NCBI GenBank assembly: GCA_016875155.1
Contig: VGSD01000021.1
Coordinates: 1-13,393, forward strand
DNA length: 13,393 bases
Direction of reading: 5' to 3'
Source: Deltaproteobacteria bacterium
GTDB taxonomy: Bacteria; Desulfobacterota; BSN033; UBA1163
Shown here: in pieces, positions 7,985-13,393 of the stretch
How positions within the stretch are numbered: the first letter of the stretch is position 1
Layout of the letters: the number at the start of each line of letters is the position of its first letter
Position numbers and translations under genes: made by a program
The notes under the pieces: model-generated
What the model was told of the DNA's origin: nothing
The model's input: only the letters and a program-made list of their open reading frames with translations
The model's database searches: none

Positions 7985-8002
7985 CAGTAAGAAATAAGGT
8001 CA

Positions 8003-8025
8003 GTAGCACAGGCTTCCAGCCTGTG
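8003..8025 (+). repeat. REP-like hairpin repeat (copy C) with a compensatory base-pair change
   Basis: GTAGCACAGGCT-TCC-AGCCTGTG. The stem is CACAGGCT (8007-8014) with AGCCTGTG (8018-8025). Compared with copy A, the closing C-G pair is T-A, a compensatory change that keeps the 8-bp stem. Its CACAGGC/GCCTGTG segments can also pair with those of copy B to form one long hairpin. Confidence 0.8.
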
Positions 8026-8034
8026 TAGCTGGAA
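8014..8034 (+). promoter_or_regulatory. Alternative hairpin next to the Shine-Dalgarno of the 143-aa gene
   Basis: TTCCAGC (8014-8020) can pair with GCTGGAA (8028-8034), excluding the copy C hairpin. The 3' arm runs into AAAGGAAA (about 8033-8040), the likely ribosome binding site of the gene starting at 8046. The two folds are mutually exclusive and could tune translation. This is inference from base pairing alone. Confidence 0.3.
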
Positions 8035-8045
8035 AGGAAAATACC

Positions 8046-8477
8046 ATGCCGGGTTATCTGCTCATTGAAGAGAAAATGCTTAAGCCATATCGGCCTCAGG
8101 GGTTTCCCCCCAATCCCTTAAGAATGGGGATACTCGACTTCATGAGGGAACTCAGGCAGGAGGTCTTCCCTTTTACAAGAGACCAGCACCAGCTGAGAAT
8201 TGTGGGGTTAGAAGAAGTGCTGTTGGCGGCAGGCCCTAACCTATTAGAAGTCTCTCTTTTTGTACGGCACATTTTAGCCAGCCGTGCCAATGAAATGGAA
8301 AAGAATATGGGTTCTGTCCAGATTATCTTCCGAAATGCCCTTAAACGGGCAGATGACTTCTGGTTCGAGCCTGGGGCCAGACAAAAGATAACACTGAGAC
8401 CTATCTTTGGTTCACCTGTTCCCTTCGTAAATGGAAACGGGAATGAATGCTATCAAGTGGGATTTAACCTAACATGA
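8046..8477 (+). CDS. Unrecognised 143-aa protein of the defence operon
   Basis: I do not recognise this family. The protein is soluble-looking, without a signal peptide or membrane segment. A Pro-rich N-terminal stretch (KPYRPQGFPPNPLRMG, about 13-28) is followed by predicted helices (ILDFMRELRQEVFPF; GLEEVLLAAGPNLLEVSLFVRHILASRANEMEK) and a strand-rich C-terminus (QKITLRPIFGSPVPFV; ECYQVGFNLT). The start is supported by AAGGAAA about 8 nt upstream, and the stop overlaps the helicase start as ATGA (8474-8477), so it is very likely translated together with the helicase. By position it could be a helicase or methyltransferase partner, or a small specificity or adaptor subunit. No catalytic motif is apparent. 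Confidence 0.7.
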   Translation: MPGYLLIEEKMLKPYRPQGFPPNPLRMGILDFMRELRQEVFPFTRDQHQLRIVGLEEVLLAAGPNLLEVSLFVRHILASRANEMEKNMGSVQIIFRNALKRADDFWFEPGARQKITLRPIFGSPVPFVNGNGNECYQVGFNLT

Positions 8478-11281
8478 GCGAAAGATCTGAAGAATACGAA
8501 AGTCTGTCATCGATAAAGATCAACGACATAGTGAAGGTCCCTTCAAGACCGGAGCTAGGAATGGGGGAGGTCTTGCGGGTGGCTGACATAGCCGGGATCT
8601 ATCAGGCAGATGTAGTCTTCACTCTGCCGGAAGGCAGAAAGCTTGAAACTCTTCCTGTAGAGCTCCTTGCTTTGACCGGCGACCTCTGGGAACGCCTCGC
8701 AAAAGGCGATTCTGACGACCCGGAAAACTATCGCCTGAAACAAATGGCCGTAGAACTGGCCTATTCCAATAATGGCGGTGAACTTACTTCAAGCCGTGTG
8801 AATCTTCTGCCCCATCAAATTCTACTGGTTCATGACCTGGTCAGCCGAAACGACCGGCGACTTCTTATTGCCGATGAGGTGGGACTGGGCAAGACCATTG
8901 AGACGGGAATGCTTCTCAGGGAGTTGATCGCTCGCGGGGAAACCGAAAGAGTCTTAATCATTACTCCTGCAGGATTGACAAGAAACTGGAATCAGGAACT
9001 CGAGGACTGTTTTCGTCTGCACTTTGAAATTCTTAATCACGATTTTTCAGACCATGGTTCAGCAACATGGGAGAAACACCAGATGGTGATTGCCTCTATC
9101 GATACGTTGAAAGTCCCGAGACGAGTGCAGCGGTTACTCTATGCACCGGCCTGGGACCTTGTTATCTTCGATGAAGCCCATCATCTTTCCCGGACCCGGA
9201 GCGGCAACAAGACCACCATAACCCAGAACTACAGGCTGGCGGAGGCTCTTCGGGGTCATACGCGGGATTTTCTTTTCCTGACAGCCACTCCTCATCAGGG
9301 AAATGCTTACCAGTTCTGGTCCCTCGTTCAGCTTCTCAATGATCAGCTCTTTGCCTCGCCCGATGATCTGGTTCGCCATAGAGAATTGCTATTTCGGGTT
9401 ATGGTTCGAAGAACCAAACGGGAGGTAACCGATGCGAAGGGGGCCCCCATATTTTGCAGAAGGCAAGTCTATACACAGGCTTTCAGCTTGTCTCCACGGG
9501 AAAGGAATTTTTACGAAAAGTTGAGTGATTACCTCCGTGAAGGTTACGATGCCGCGGGAATCTTCCAGAAGCGAACCACGTCGAAACAGCGAGCCATAGG
9601 CTTTGTAATGGCGACTTTTCAGAAGATCATGTCTTCGAGCCCCCGGGCAATCCTCCAGGCGTTGCGAAGAAGGCTCCTTGTTCTGCTTACCAGAAAGCAG
9701 ATCCAGCTTGAGACCAGGCGGCGGACAGGATCCCGTGTGGCCGAAGAAATCATGGAGATCCAGGATGAGATGCTTCGCCTTGCCTCTGAAATACTTGGCG
9801 TTCACAATGGTCTGAATAGCGATGCCGAGGCTTATGTCGCGCGGGTGCGACGTCGCATTCTGAAGAAGATTGAAGAAAGTTATGAGACGACCAGTTGGTC
9901 TCTGGACCCTGATGAAGAAGCAGAGGACGGCGTGTTTGCCGAAGCCGATATCCCGAACGAAATCGAGAAGGTCCGGGAGTTGATTACTCTTGTGCCGAAA
10001 GGAAGAGACAGGCGTTTTGATACCCTGGTTCGAGCTGTCAGTGAACTTTCCCGGTCAAATCCAAAGGAGAAGTTTATCATCTTCACTCAGTACAGGGACA
10101 CTCTTGAGTTTTTGCGCCAGGAATTAGGAAGTATTTTCAGTGCGAACCGCATCGCCACAATTAAGGGCGGCCCGCTCGATGACAAGATTGCTGCCATGGA
10201 AGCCTTCTGGGAGGAAAACGGAGCGCGTTTCCTCATTAGCACCTCGGCGGGCGGGGAGGGAATTAATCTTCAAATTGGACGAATTCTTTTCAATTATGAT
10301 CTCCCATGGAACCCCATGGCCGTTGAACAGCGCATCGGACGCGTCCATCGGTACGGCCAGAAAGAGACAGTGCAGGTCTATAACCTGGTGGCCGAAGATA
10401 CCGTAGAGGAGCGCATTTACGGCATTCTCGATCAGAAGCTTCAGGAGATAGCGCAATCCATCGGGAAAGTGGATGAATCGGGATATCCTATGGAGGATTT
10501 TCGATCTGACATCCTTGGATATCTTGGCAGCCGACCCGATTACCAGGACCTTTATAAAAAGGCCTTAATTGAGAGGGATTATCAGCATACTGAGAAGGAA
10601 ATCCAAAGGATGATTCAGGAAGCTGTCAGGGCACAGGAGGCTATTAATGCCCTGACGCAGGATTTGAGTGGATTTAATCTCGAACACTTCAGAAATCTTG
10701 AAGGGCATTATTCTCTGCGTGAGATGGGTGAGTGGGTTTGTGATGCCATTCTAAGGCTGGGAGGGGCTGCCATCCCCGACGGGAATTTCTGGACGTTTCT
10801 AACCCCGGATTCCCTGAGGCAATTGTACCATCTTGCACCACGCTATGAAAGGGTCTGCTTTGACCGGGAATTGGCCATGCGCACACGCAATTGCGAGATC
10901 GGAGGTATGGGGCATCCTCTCGTAGATGCCTTGATCAAGGAAGTCAGAAAGCCGGGATTTCAAGGAGGCATTTGTGGAGCAGGAGAGGTTAAATACATTT
11001 ATGCCCATTACCTCGTCCAGTACAAGGATAGTAACGGCCACTTGAAAGGGCGAACGTTCAATTTTCTTTACAACACCGAGACAAGAGATGTAAAAAGCTT
11101 AAGGCGTTTTGAGCCTCTAAGAGTGAATGGCGAGAAAAGGAATCGGGGGCATGTCGACTTTTCGAATGCCAGGGAAGGAATAGAAGCCGCACTTCAGAAT
11201 GCAATTATTGAATGGCTCCCCGACCGCCAATCCCGCGCCGGATTACAGATCAGTTTGCTGGGACTGCATGCGAGGATTTGA
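8474..11281 (+). CDS. SNF2/HepA-type superfamily 2 helicase (BrxHII/DrmD-like)
   Basis: 935 aa. All SF2 motifs are intact: Walker A DEVGLGKT (134-141), LIITPAGLTRNW (161-172), DEAH (233-236), TATPH (270-274), VRRTK (311-315), IIFTQYRDTLEFL (535-547), TSAGGEGINLQ (590-600), and QRIGRVHRYGQ (619-629). The N-terminal 70 residues look like a small beta-rich domain (VKVPSRPELGMGEVLRVADI) as in RapA-like proteins. A helical insertion rich in charged residues (about 390-500) separates the two RecA lobes, and about 270 residues follow the core. Such ATP-driven DNA translocases occur in BREX type 3 (BrxHII) and DISARM class 1 (DrmD); the company of PglZ and a DUF1156 methylase favours the BREX reading. 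It is the last gene of the tightly packed operon and overlaps the upstream gene by 4 nt. Confidence 0.85.
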   Translation: MSERSEEYESLSSIKINDIVKVPSRPELGMGEVLRVADIAGIYQADVVFTLPEGRKLETLPVELLALTGDLWERLAKGDSDDPENYRLKQMAVELAYSNNGGELTSSRVNLLPHQILLVHDLVSRNDRRLLIADEVGLGKTIETGMLLRELIARGETERVLIITPAGLTRNWNQELEDCFRLHFEILNHDFSDHGSATWEKHQMVIASIDTLKVPRRVQRLLYAPAWDLVIFDEAHHLSRTRSGNKTTITQNYRLAEALRGHTRDFLFLTATPHQGNAYQFWSLVQLLNDQLFASPDDLVRHRELLFRVMVRRTKREVTDAKGAPIFCRRQVYTQAFSLSPRERNFYEKLSDYLREGYDAAGIFQKRTTSKQRAIGFVMATFQKIMSSSPRAILQALRRRLLVLLTRKQIQLETRRRTGSRVAEEIMEIQDEMLRLASEILGVHNGLNSDAEAYVARVRRRILKKIEESYETTSWSLDPDEEAEDGVFAEADIPNEIEKVRELITLVPKGRDRRFDTLVRAVSELSRSNPKEKFIIFTQYRDTLEFLRQELGSIFSANRIATIKGGPLDDKIAAMEAFWEENGARFLISTSAGGEGINLQIGRILFNYDLPWNPMAVEQRIGRVHRYGQKETVQVYNLVAEDTVEERIYGILDQKLQEIAQSIGKVDESGYPMEDFRSDILGYLGSRPDYQDLYKKALIERDYQHTEKEIQRMIQEAVRAQEAINALTQDLSGFNLEHFRNLEGHYSLREMGEWVCDAILRLGGAAIPDGNFWTFLTPDSLRQLYHLAPRYERVCFDRELAMRTRNCEIGGMGHPLVDALIKEVRKPGFQGGICGAGEVKYIYAHYLVQYKDSNGHLKGRTFNFLYNTETRDVKSLRRFEPLRVNGEKRNRGHVDFSNAREGIEAALQNAIIEWLPDRQSRAGLQISLLGLHARI

Positions 11282-11285
11282 AAGA

Positions 11286-11315
11286 TTGATTGGAAAATGG
11301 GGACACCTTTATACA
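11286..11315 (+). promoter_or_regulatory. Possible promoter for the downstream accessory genes
   Basis: TTGATT (11286-11291) and TATACA (11310-11315) are spaced by 18 bp, with four of six consensus bases at each box. A start near 11322 would leave just enough leader for the AGGGGGT ribosome binding site before the ATG at 11336. The match is modest and may be chance. Confidence 0.3.
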
Positions 11316-11335
11316 TATTCACAAGGGGGTGGACA

Positions 11336-11569
11336 ATGGCACTAAAAAGAAAAAAGAGTGGAGTAGGGTTAGATATGAGGACTTTTAGAGGTAAAGAAGG
11401 GAGATACCTTGTTTTCCGAACACCGGCTGGATCATTTCACGTATTTAAGGAGGTTGAAGCAAAGCAGGCTGCGAGGGATTGTGGGGTGATAGTTGAAGCC
11501 AATACTCGTGAGATGTGGAAACAGGTGTGGAATAGAAAAAGAAAGACGCAAAAAGTGAGAAGCACGTAA
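11336..11569 (+). CDS. Small basic protein of unknown function
   Basis: 77 aa starting at ATG 11336, chosen over the in-frame ATG at 11297 because GGGGGT sits about 8 nt upstream of it. It is very basic at both ends (MALKRKKSG and RKRKTQKVRST), with a middle that reads as two or three beta strands followed by a helix (GRYLVFRTPAGSFHVFKEVEAKQAARDCG). It could be a small nucleic-acid-binding protein, but no known family was recognised. It lies 54 bp after the helicase, with no overlap. It uses AGA/AAA codons more freely than the upstream operon, suggesting a separate origin. It may be co-transcribed with the membrane-tail gene that starts 51 bp later. Confidence 0.55.
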   Translation: MALKRKKSGVGLDMRTFRGKEGRYLVFRTPAGSFHVFKEVEAKQAARDCGVIVEANTREMWKQVWNRKRKTQKVRST

Positions 11570-11620
11570 ATTCATAGTTGTGACTGGGCTTCTATTCTCA
11601 GAGATATGGGGGTAAACATA

Positions 11621-12133
11621 GTGAAAAAAGAACAGGCTATAGATAAACTGCAAAGACAGATTGATGATATCAGAATACCGCGAGCTATACGCCGGTTCGG
11701 TGCAAGTTTCACAAAATGGCACCGTGATACTGAAGTTGTAATTAGAGAGGTTTTCGACGGAGACCAGAAGCACATTGATGATTTCAACTCTGTTAACTAC
11801 GGTGGCGATGAAGGATCTCTGGATTTTGCGTCACCTGAAATTGAAATAGAAAAGAGGTTACAACGTAAATATGAAGAGGGTCTCGAACATGCAGAATCTA
11901 TATTGAGGTCCTTCGTCGATGAAATCAAGGAGTTTTGGGACGAAGAAGGAAAAATAAAAAAGAAAAAAGGAGTTAAGACACCGGATAAAGTGACGATTCC
12001 GTGGTTACTGAACAATGTCCCCATACATTTATGGTTAGCTTTGGGGGGACTATTGGCAAGTGCTTTCCTTTTGGGTATCCAGGCCTCTCGGATAAGTTTA
12101 ATAAAAGAGATATTCACACTTACAGGAAAATGA
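11621..12133 (+). CDS. Coiled-coil/helical protein with C-terminal membrane anchor, unknown function
   Basis: 170 aa from GTG 11621, preferred to the in-frame ATG at 11606 because GGGGGT (11608-11613) lies 8 nt before the GTG and nothing similar precedes the ATG. Residues 3-45 (EQAIDKLQRQIDDI, then RRFGASFTKWHRDTEVVIREVF) resemble, from memory, a short helical module found at the N-terminus of various defence-associated proteins; I cannot confirm this. A charged helical region (about 70-115) and a Lys-rich stretch (KIKKKKGVK) follow, then one strongly hydrophobic helix (about 134-155, IHLWLALGGLLASAFLLGI) close to the C-terminus. Such a tail would place the body in the cytoplasm at the inner membrane. 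Membrane-anchored proteins next to nucleases in defence islands are often effectors, but that is inference here. Codon use is A-rich. Confidence 0.65.
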   Translation: MKKEQAIDKLQRQIDDIRIPRAIRRFGASFTKWHRDTEVVIREVFDGDQKHIDDFNSVNYGGDEGSLDFASPEIEIEKRLQRKYEEGLEHAESILRSFVDEIKEFWDEEGKIKKKKGVKTPDKVTIPWLLNNVPIHLWLALGGLLASAFLLGIQASRISLIKEIFTLTGK

Positions 12134-12178
12134 CGAGACTACGGTGTCTTGACGGAAGCAGAAGGACGCAGGCGAGAA

Positions 12179-12210
12179 TTGACACTTTTTATTACTCCTT
12201 CTGGCATAAA
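12179..12210 (+). promoter_or_regulatory. Weak promoter candidate before the nuclease gene
   Basis: A consensus TTGACA (12179-12184) is followed by poor -10 options: GGCATA (12203-12208) at 18 bp or CATAAA (12205-12210) at 20 bp. It lies in the 107-bp gap before the nuclease gene, which otherwise shows no clear element. Confidence 0.25.
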
Positions 12211-12240
12211 GCGTAACGGAAATCGTCTTCAATAACTATT

Positions 12241-13215
12241 ATGCTCTCTCTTAAAGAGTCAAAAGCAGCTACAGACTTGGCACAATTTTTGTGTGAATTC
12301 CTTCCTGGAAGCGGCTATTCACAATGGAAAGGACATGTGTCTTTCAAAACCGTTGCTGAGAAAGTTGGGGTGGGTGACTTCTGGGAAGTGGGAAGCAAAC
12401 TTCCCGTGCTTACATCTTTGTTGCAGCGGACTCTGGAACGTAGGCGGCACCTGTTTGAACCATTGATTCTTGAGATAGTTCGAGCCGGGATAATTTATCG
12501 GAAAAAGGAAGGCCGTTCGTTAAAGCCGGAAGATATAGATACCCTTAACGGTCTCATCCTTCAGGTTGGATTCAAGTTTCCTGACCTTTGGGACCCAGAT
12601 TTTAAGAACTCTCTAAGATTAGAGGGGGTTCAAAGGGCACAGGATTTGGTCTCTCAGGCTATCAAGGATAAACAGCAAAAAGAATCAGTCCAATTAAGAC
12701 ACTCCCAACAAGCGCTCGAATTAAGAGATCAGTTTTTTGAATTATGCGGTGAGCCTGATCGTCGAAAAGCCGGTCTCGCATTAGAAAAAGTGCTTAACAG
12801 CCTCTTCGCCCTCCATGGTCTGACTCCCCGGGACCCATTCCGAGTCGTCGGCGAACAAATTGACGGATCGTTTGAACTCGACCACGAGACTTACCTAATC
12901 GAAGCCAAATGGGAAAAAGAACCCCTACCAGAAGGCGATCTGCTCACATTCCGTGGAAAGATAGAGGGCAAATCTGCATATACACGGGGTTTATTTGTTT
13001 CAATTTCCGGAATCAGTAATGAAGCGAAGACGTCTATAGTTCGGGGAAAACAGCCGACCTTCTTTGTGGTCGATGGATATGATTTGGCCATGGTGCTGTC
13101 AGAATCAATCGAGCTAACCGAGTTCCTTCGCCAGCGGCGGCGGATACTTGCAGAAGAAGGATTGGTCGTCGTTCCATATTCCGAGCTCTGGAACGGATCA
13201 CGCAAGAGAAATTGA
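12241..13215 (+). CDS. PD-(D/E)XK restriction-endonuclease-like protein
   Basis: 324 aa. The C-terminal half has the Mrr-like nuclease layout: an N-terminal helix with an acidic residue (AGLALEKVLNSLFALHGL, E182), then QIDGSF (D208), then the beta-strand LIEAKW (E221-x-K223), and GLFVSISGIS (250-259) as a following strand. This is the PD-(D/E)XK metal-dependent DNA nuclease core. The N-terminal about 140 residues are helical (with VGFKFPDLWDPDFKNSLRL at 109-127) and could recognise a partner or target. A Gln-rich connecting helix (140-165) leads to the catalytic domain. No ribosome binding site is obvious before ATG 12241, so the start is uncertain. Placed downstream of a methyltransferase-based defence operon, it may act on unmodified DNA or be an independent defence gene; the 107-bp gap and different codon use favour some independence. 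Confidence 0.75.
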   Translation: MLSLKESKAATDLAQFLCEFLPGSGYSQWKGHVSFKTVAEKVGVGDFWEVGSKLPVLTSLLQRTLERRRHLFEPLILEIVRAGIIYRKKEGRSLKPEDIDTLNGLILQVGFKFPDLWDPDFKNSLRLEGVQRAQDLVSQAIKDKQQKESVQLRHSQQALELRDQFFELCGEPDRRKAGLALEKVLNSLFALHGLTPRDPFRVVGEQIDGSFELDHETYLIEAKWEKEPLPEGDLLTFRGKIEGKSAYTRGLFVSISGISNEAKTSIVRGKQPTFFVVDGYDLAMVLSESIELTEFLRQRRRILAEEGLVVVPYSELWNGSRKRN

Positions 13216-13393
13216 AGGACTGGAAAGACCAGCGATGTCCAAATTAGGGTTAGAATGGCATTTTTAGGGACGAGACCGCCCTAATGAGGGATTTCAAATT
13301 CTCGTGCGGCAAGGGCAACTAAGGATTCCCATGGATTTCGAAGGTCGGGTTTGCGGGTCAAATCTTCAAAATTCAAATTTTTTTTAATTTTTC
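13216..13393. other. Terminal non-coding stretch without a convincing gene
   Basis: 178 bp with only very short reading frames. It contains a hairpin, TTAGGG (13264-13269) with CCCTAA (13279-13284) and a 9-nt loop. The 3' arm extended by one base (CCCTAAT, 13279-13285) also pairs with ATTAGGG at 13243-13249. No T-run follows the hairpin, so it is not a typical intrinsic terminator. The last 45 bp are AT-rich with long T runs. Confidence 0.5.

Noticed and set aside
9474..9491. CACAGGCTTTCAGCTTGT inside the helicase gene resembles the intergenic hairpin repeat.
   Set aside because: It encodes a normal part of the helicase (TQAFSLS) and has mismatches in the stem; chance similarity is more likely than an inserted copy.
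9389..9805. A 138-codon open frame on the minus strand within the helicase gene.
   Set aside because: The plus-strand frame carries intact SF2 helicase motifs; the antisense frame shows no recognisable protein features or ribosome binding site.
467..11281. Interpretation as a DISARM system because of the SNF2 helicase plus adenine methylase.
   Set aside because: No drmA, drmB or drmC-like gene is present, while a PglZ domain, the hallmark of BREX/Pgl, is.
12001..12216. A 71-codon plus-strand frame overlapping the end of the membrane-tail gene.
   Set aside because: It begins inside the gene, lacks a ribosome binding site and reads as an out-of-frame shadow of the membrane helix.
13234..13266. 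A 10-codon frame (MSKLGLEWHF) as the remnant of a next gene.
   Set aside because: It is too short to judge, with no homology recognised and only a partial GGA-type ribosome binding site upstream.
1..13393. CRISPR array, tRNA or rRNA genes, or insertion-sequence transposase.
   Set aside because: No regularly spaced repeats, no cloverleaf or rRNA-like segments and no transposase motifs were seen; the only repeats are the three hairpin elements.

Overview
This window looks like a bacterial anti-phage defence island on a chromosome of moderate GC content. Every gene I can support lies on the + strand. The host cannot be named from the sequence. The short hairpin repeats between genes (GTAGCACAGGC...GCCTGTG type) and the overall codon use would fit an environmental Gram-negative such as a Desulfobacterota or Nitrospirota relative, but that is only a guess.

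Layout. Positions 3-266 are the C-terminal end of an ABC-2 type transporter permease, the housekeeping flank. A 200-bp gap follows. It holds a perfect 22-bp palindrome (9-bp arms, 4-bp centre) lying over a TTGACA -35 box, directly before the first gene of a long operon (467-11281). The operon encodes, in order: a DUF499/BrxC-like AAA+ ATPase (871 aa); a minimal PglZ-type alkaline-phosphatase-superfamily protein (331 aa); a ribbon-helix-helix antitoxin and PIN-domain toxin pair; a DUF1156-type adenine-specific DNA methyltransferase with a large Zn-ribbon insertion (1027 aa); a 143-aa protein I do not recognise; and a SNF2/HepA-type helicase (935 aa). ATGA start/stop overlaps at three junctions indicate translational coupling. 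Downstream is a more A-rich block: a small basic protein (77 aa), a protein with a C-terminal membrane helix (170 aa) and a PD-(D/E)XK nuclease (324 aa). The last 178 bp show no convincing gene.

How the parts may work together. ATPase + PglZ + DUF1156 methyltransferase + SNF2 helicase is the component set of a BREX type 3-like system. The set is compact, however: brxF and brxA are not in the window, the PglZ is reduced to its catalytic core, the ATPase looks closer to DUF499 than to full-length BrxC, the gene order differs, and a toxin-antitoxin pair sits inside the operon. The methyltransferase gene is bracketed within a few bases by inverted copies of a hairpin repeat. The methyltransferase presumably marks self DNA, and the ATPase, PglZ and helicase presumably carry out exclusion. 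The toxin pair and the downstream nuclease and membrane protein are candidates for a back-up or added effector layer. All functional coupling is inferred from gene order and family knowledge.
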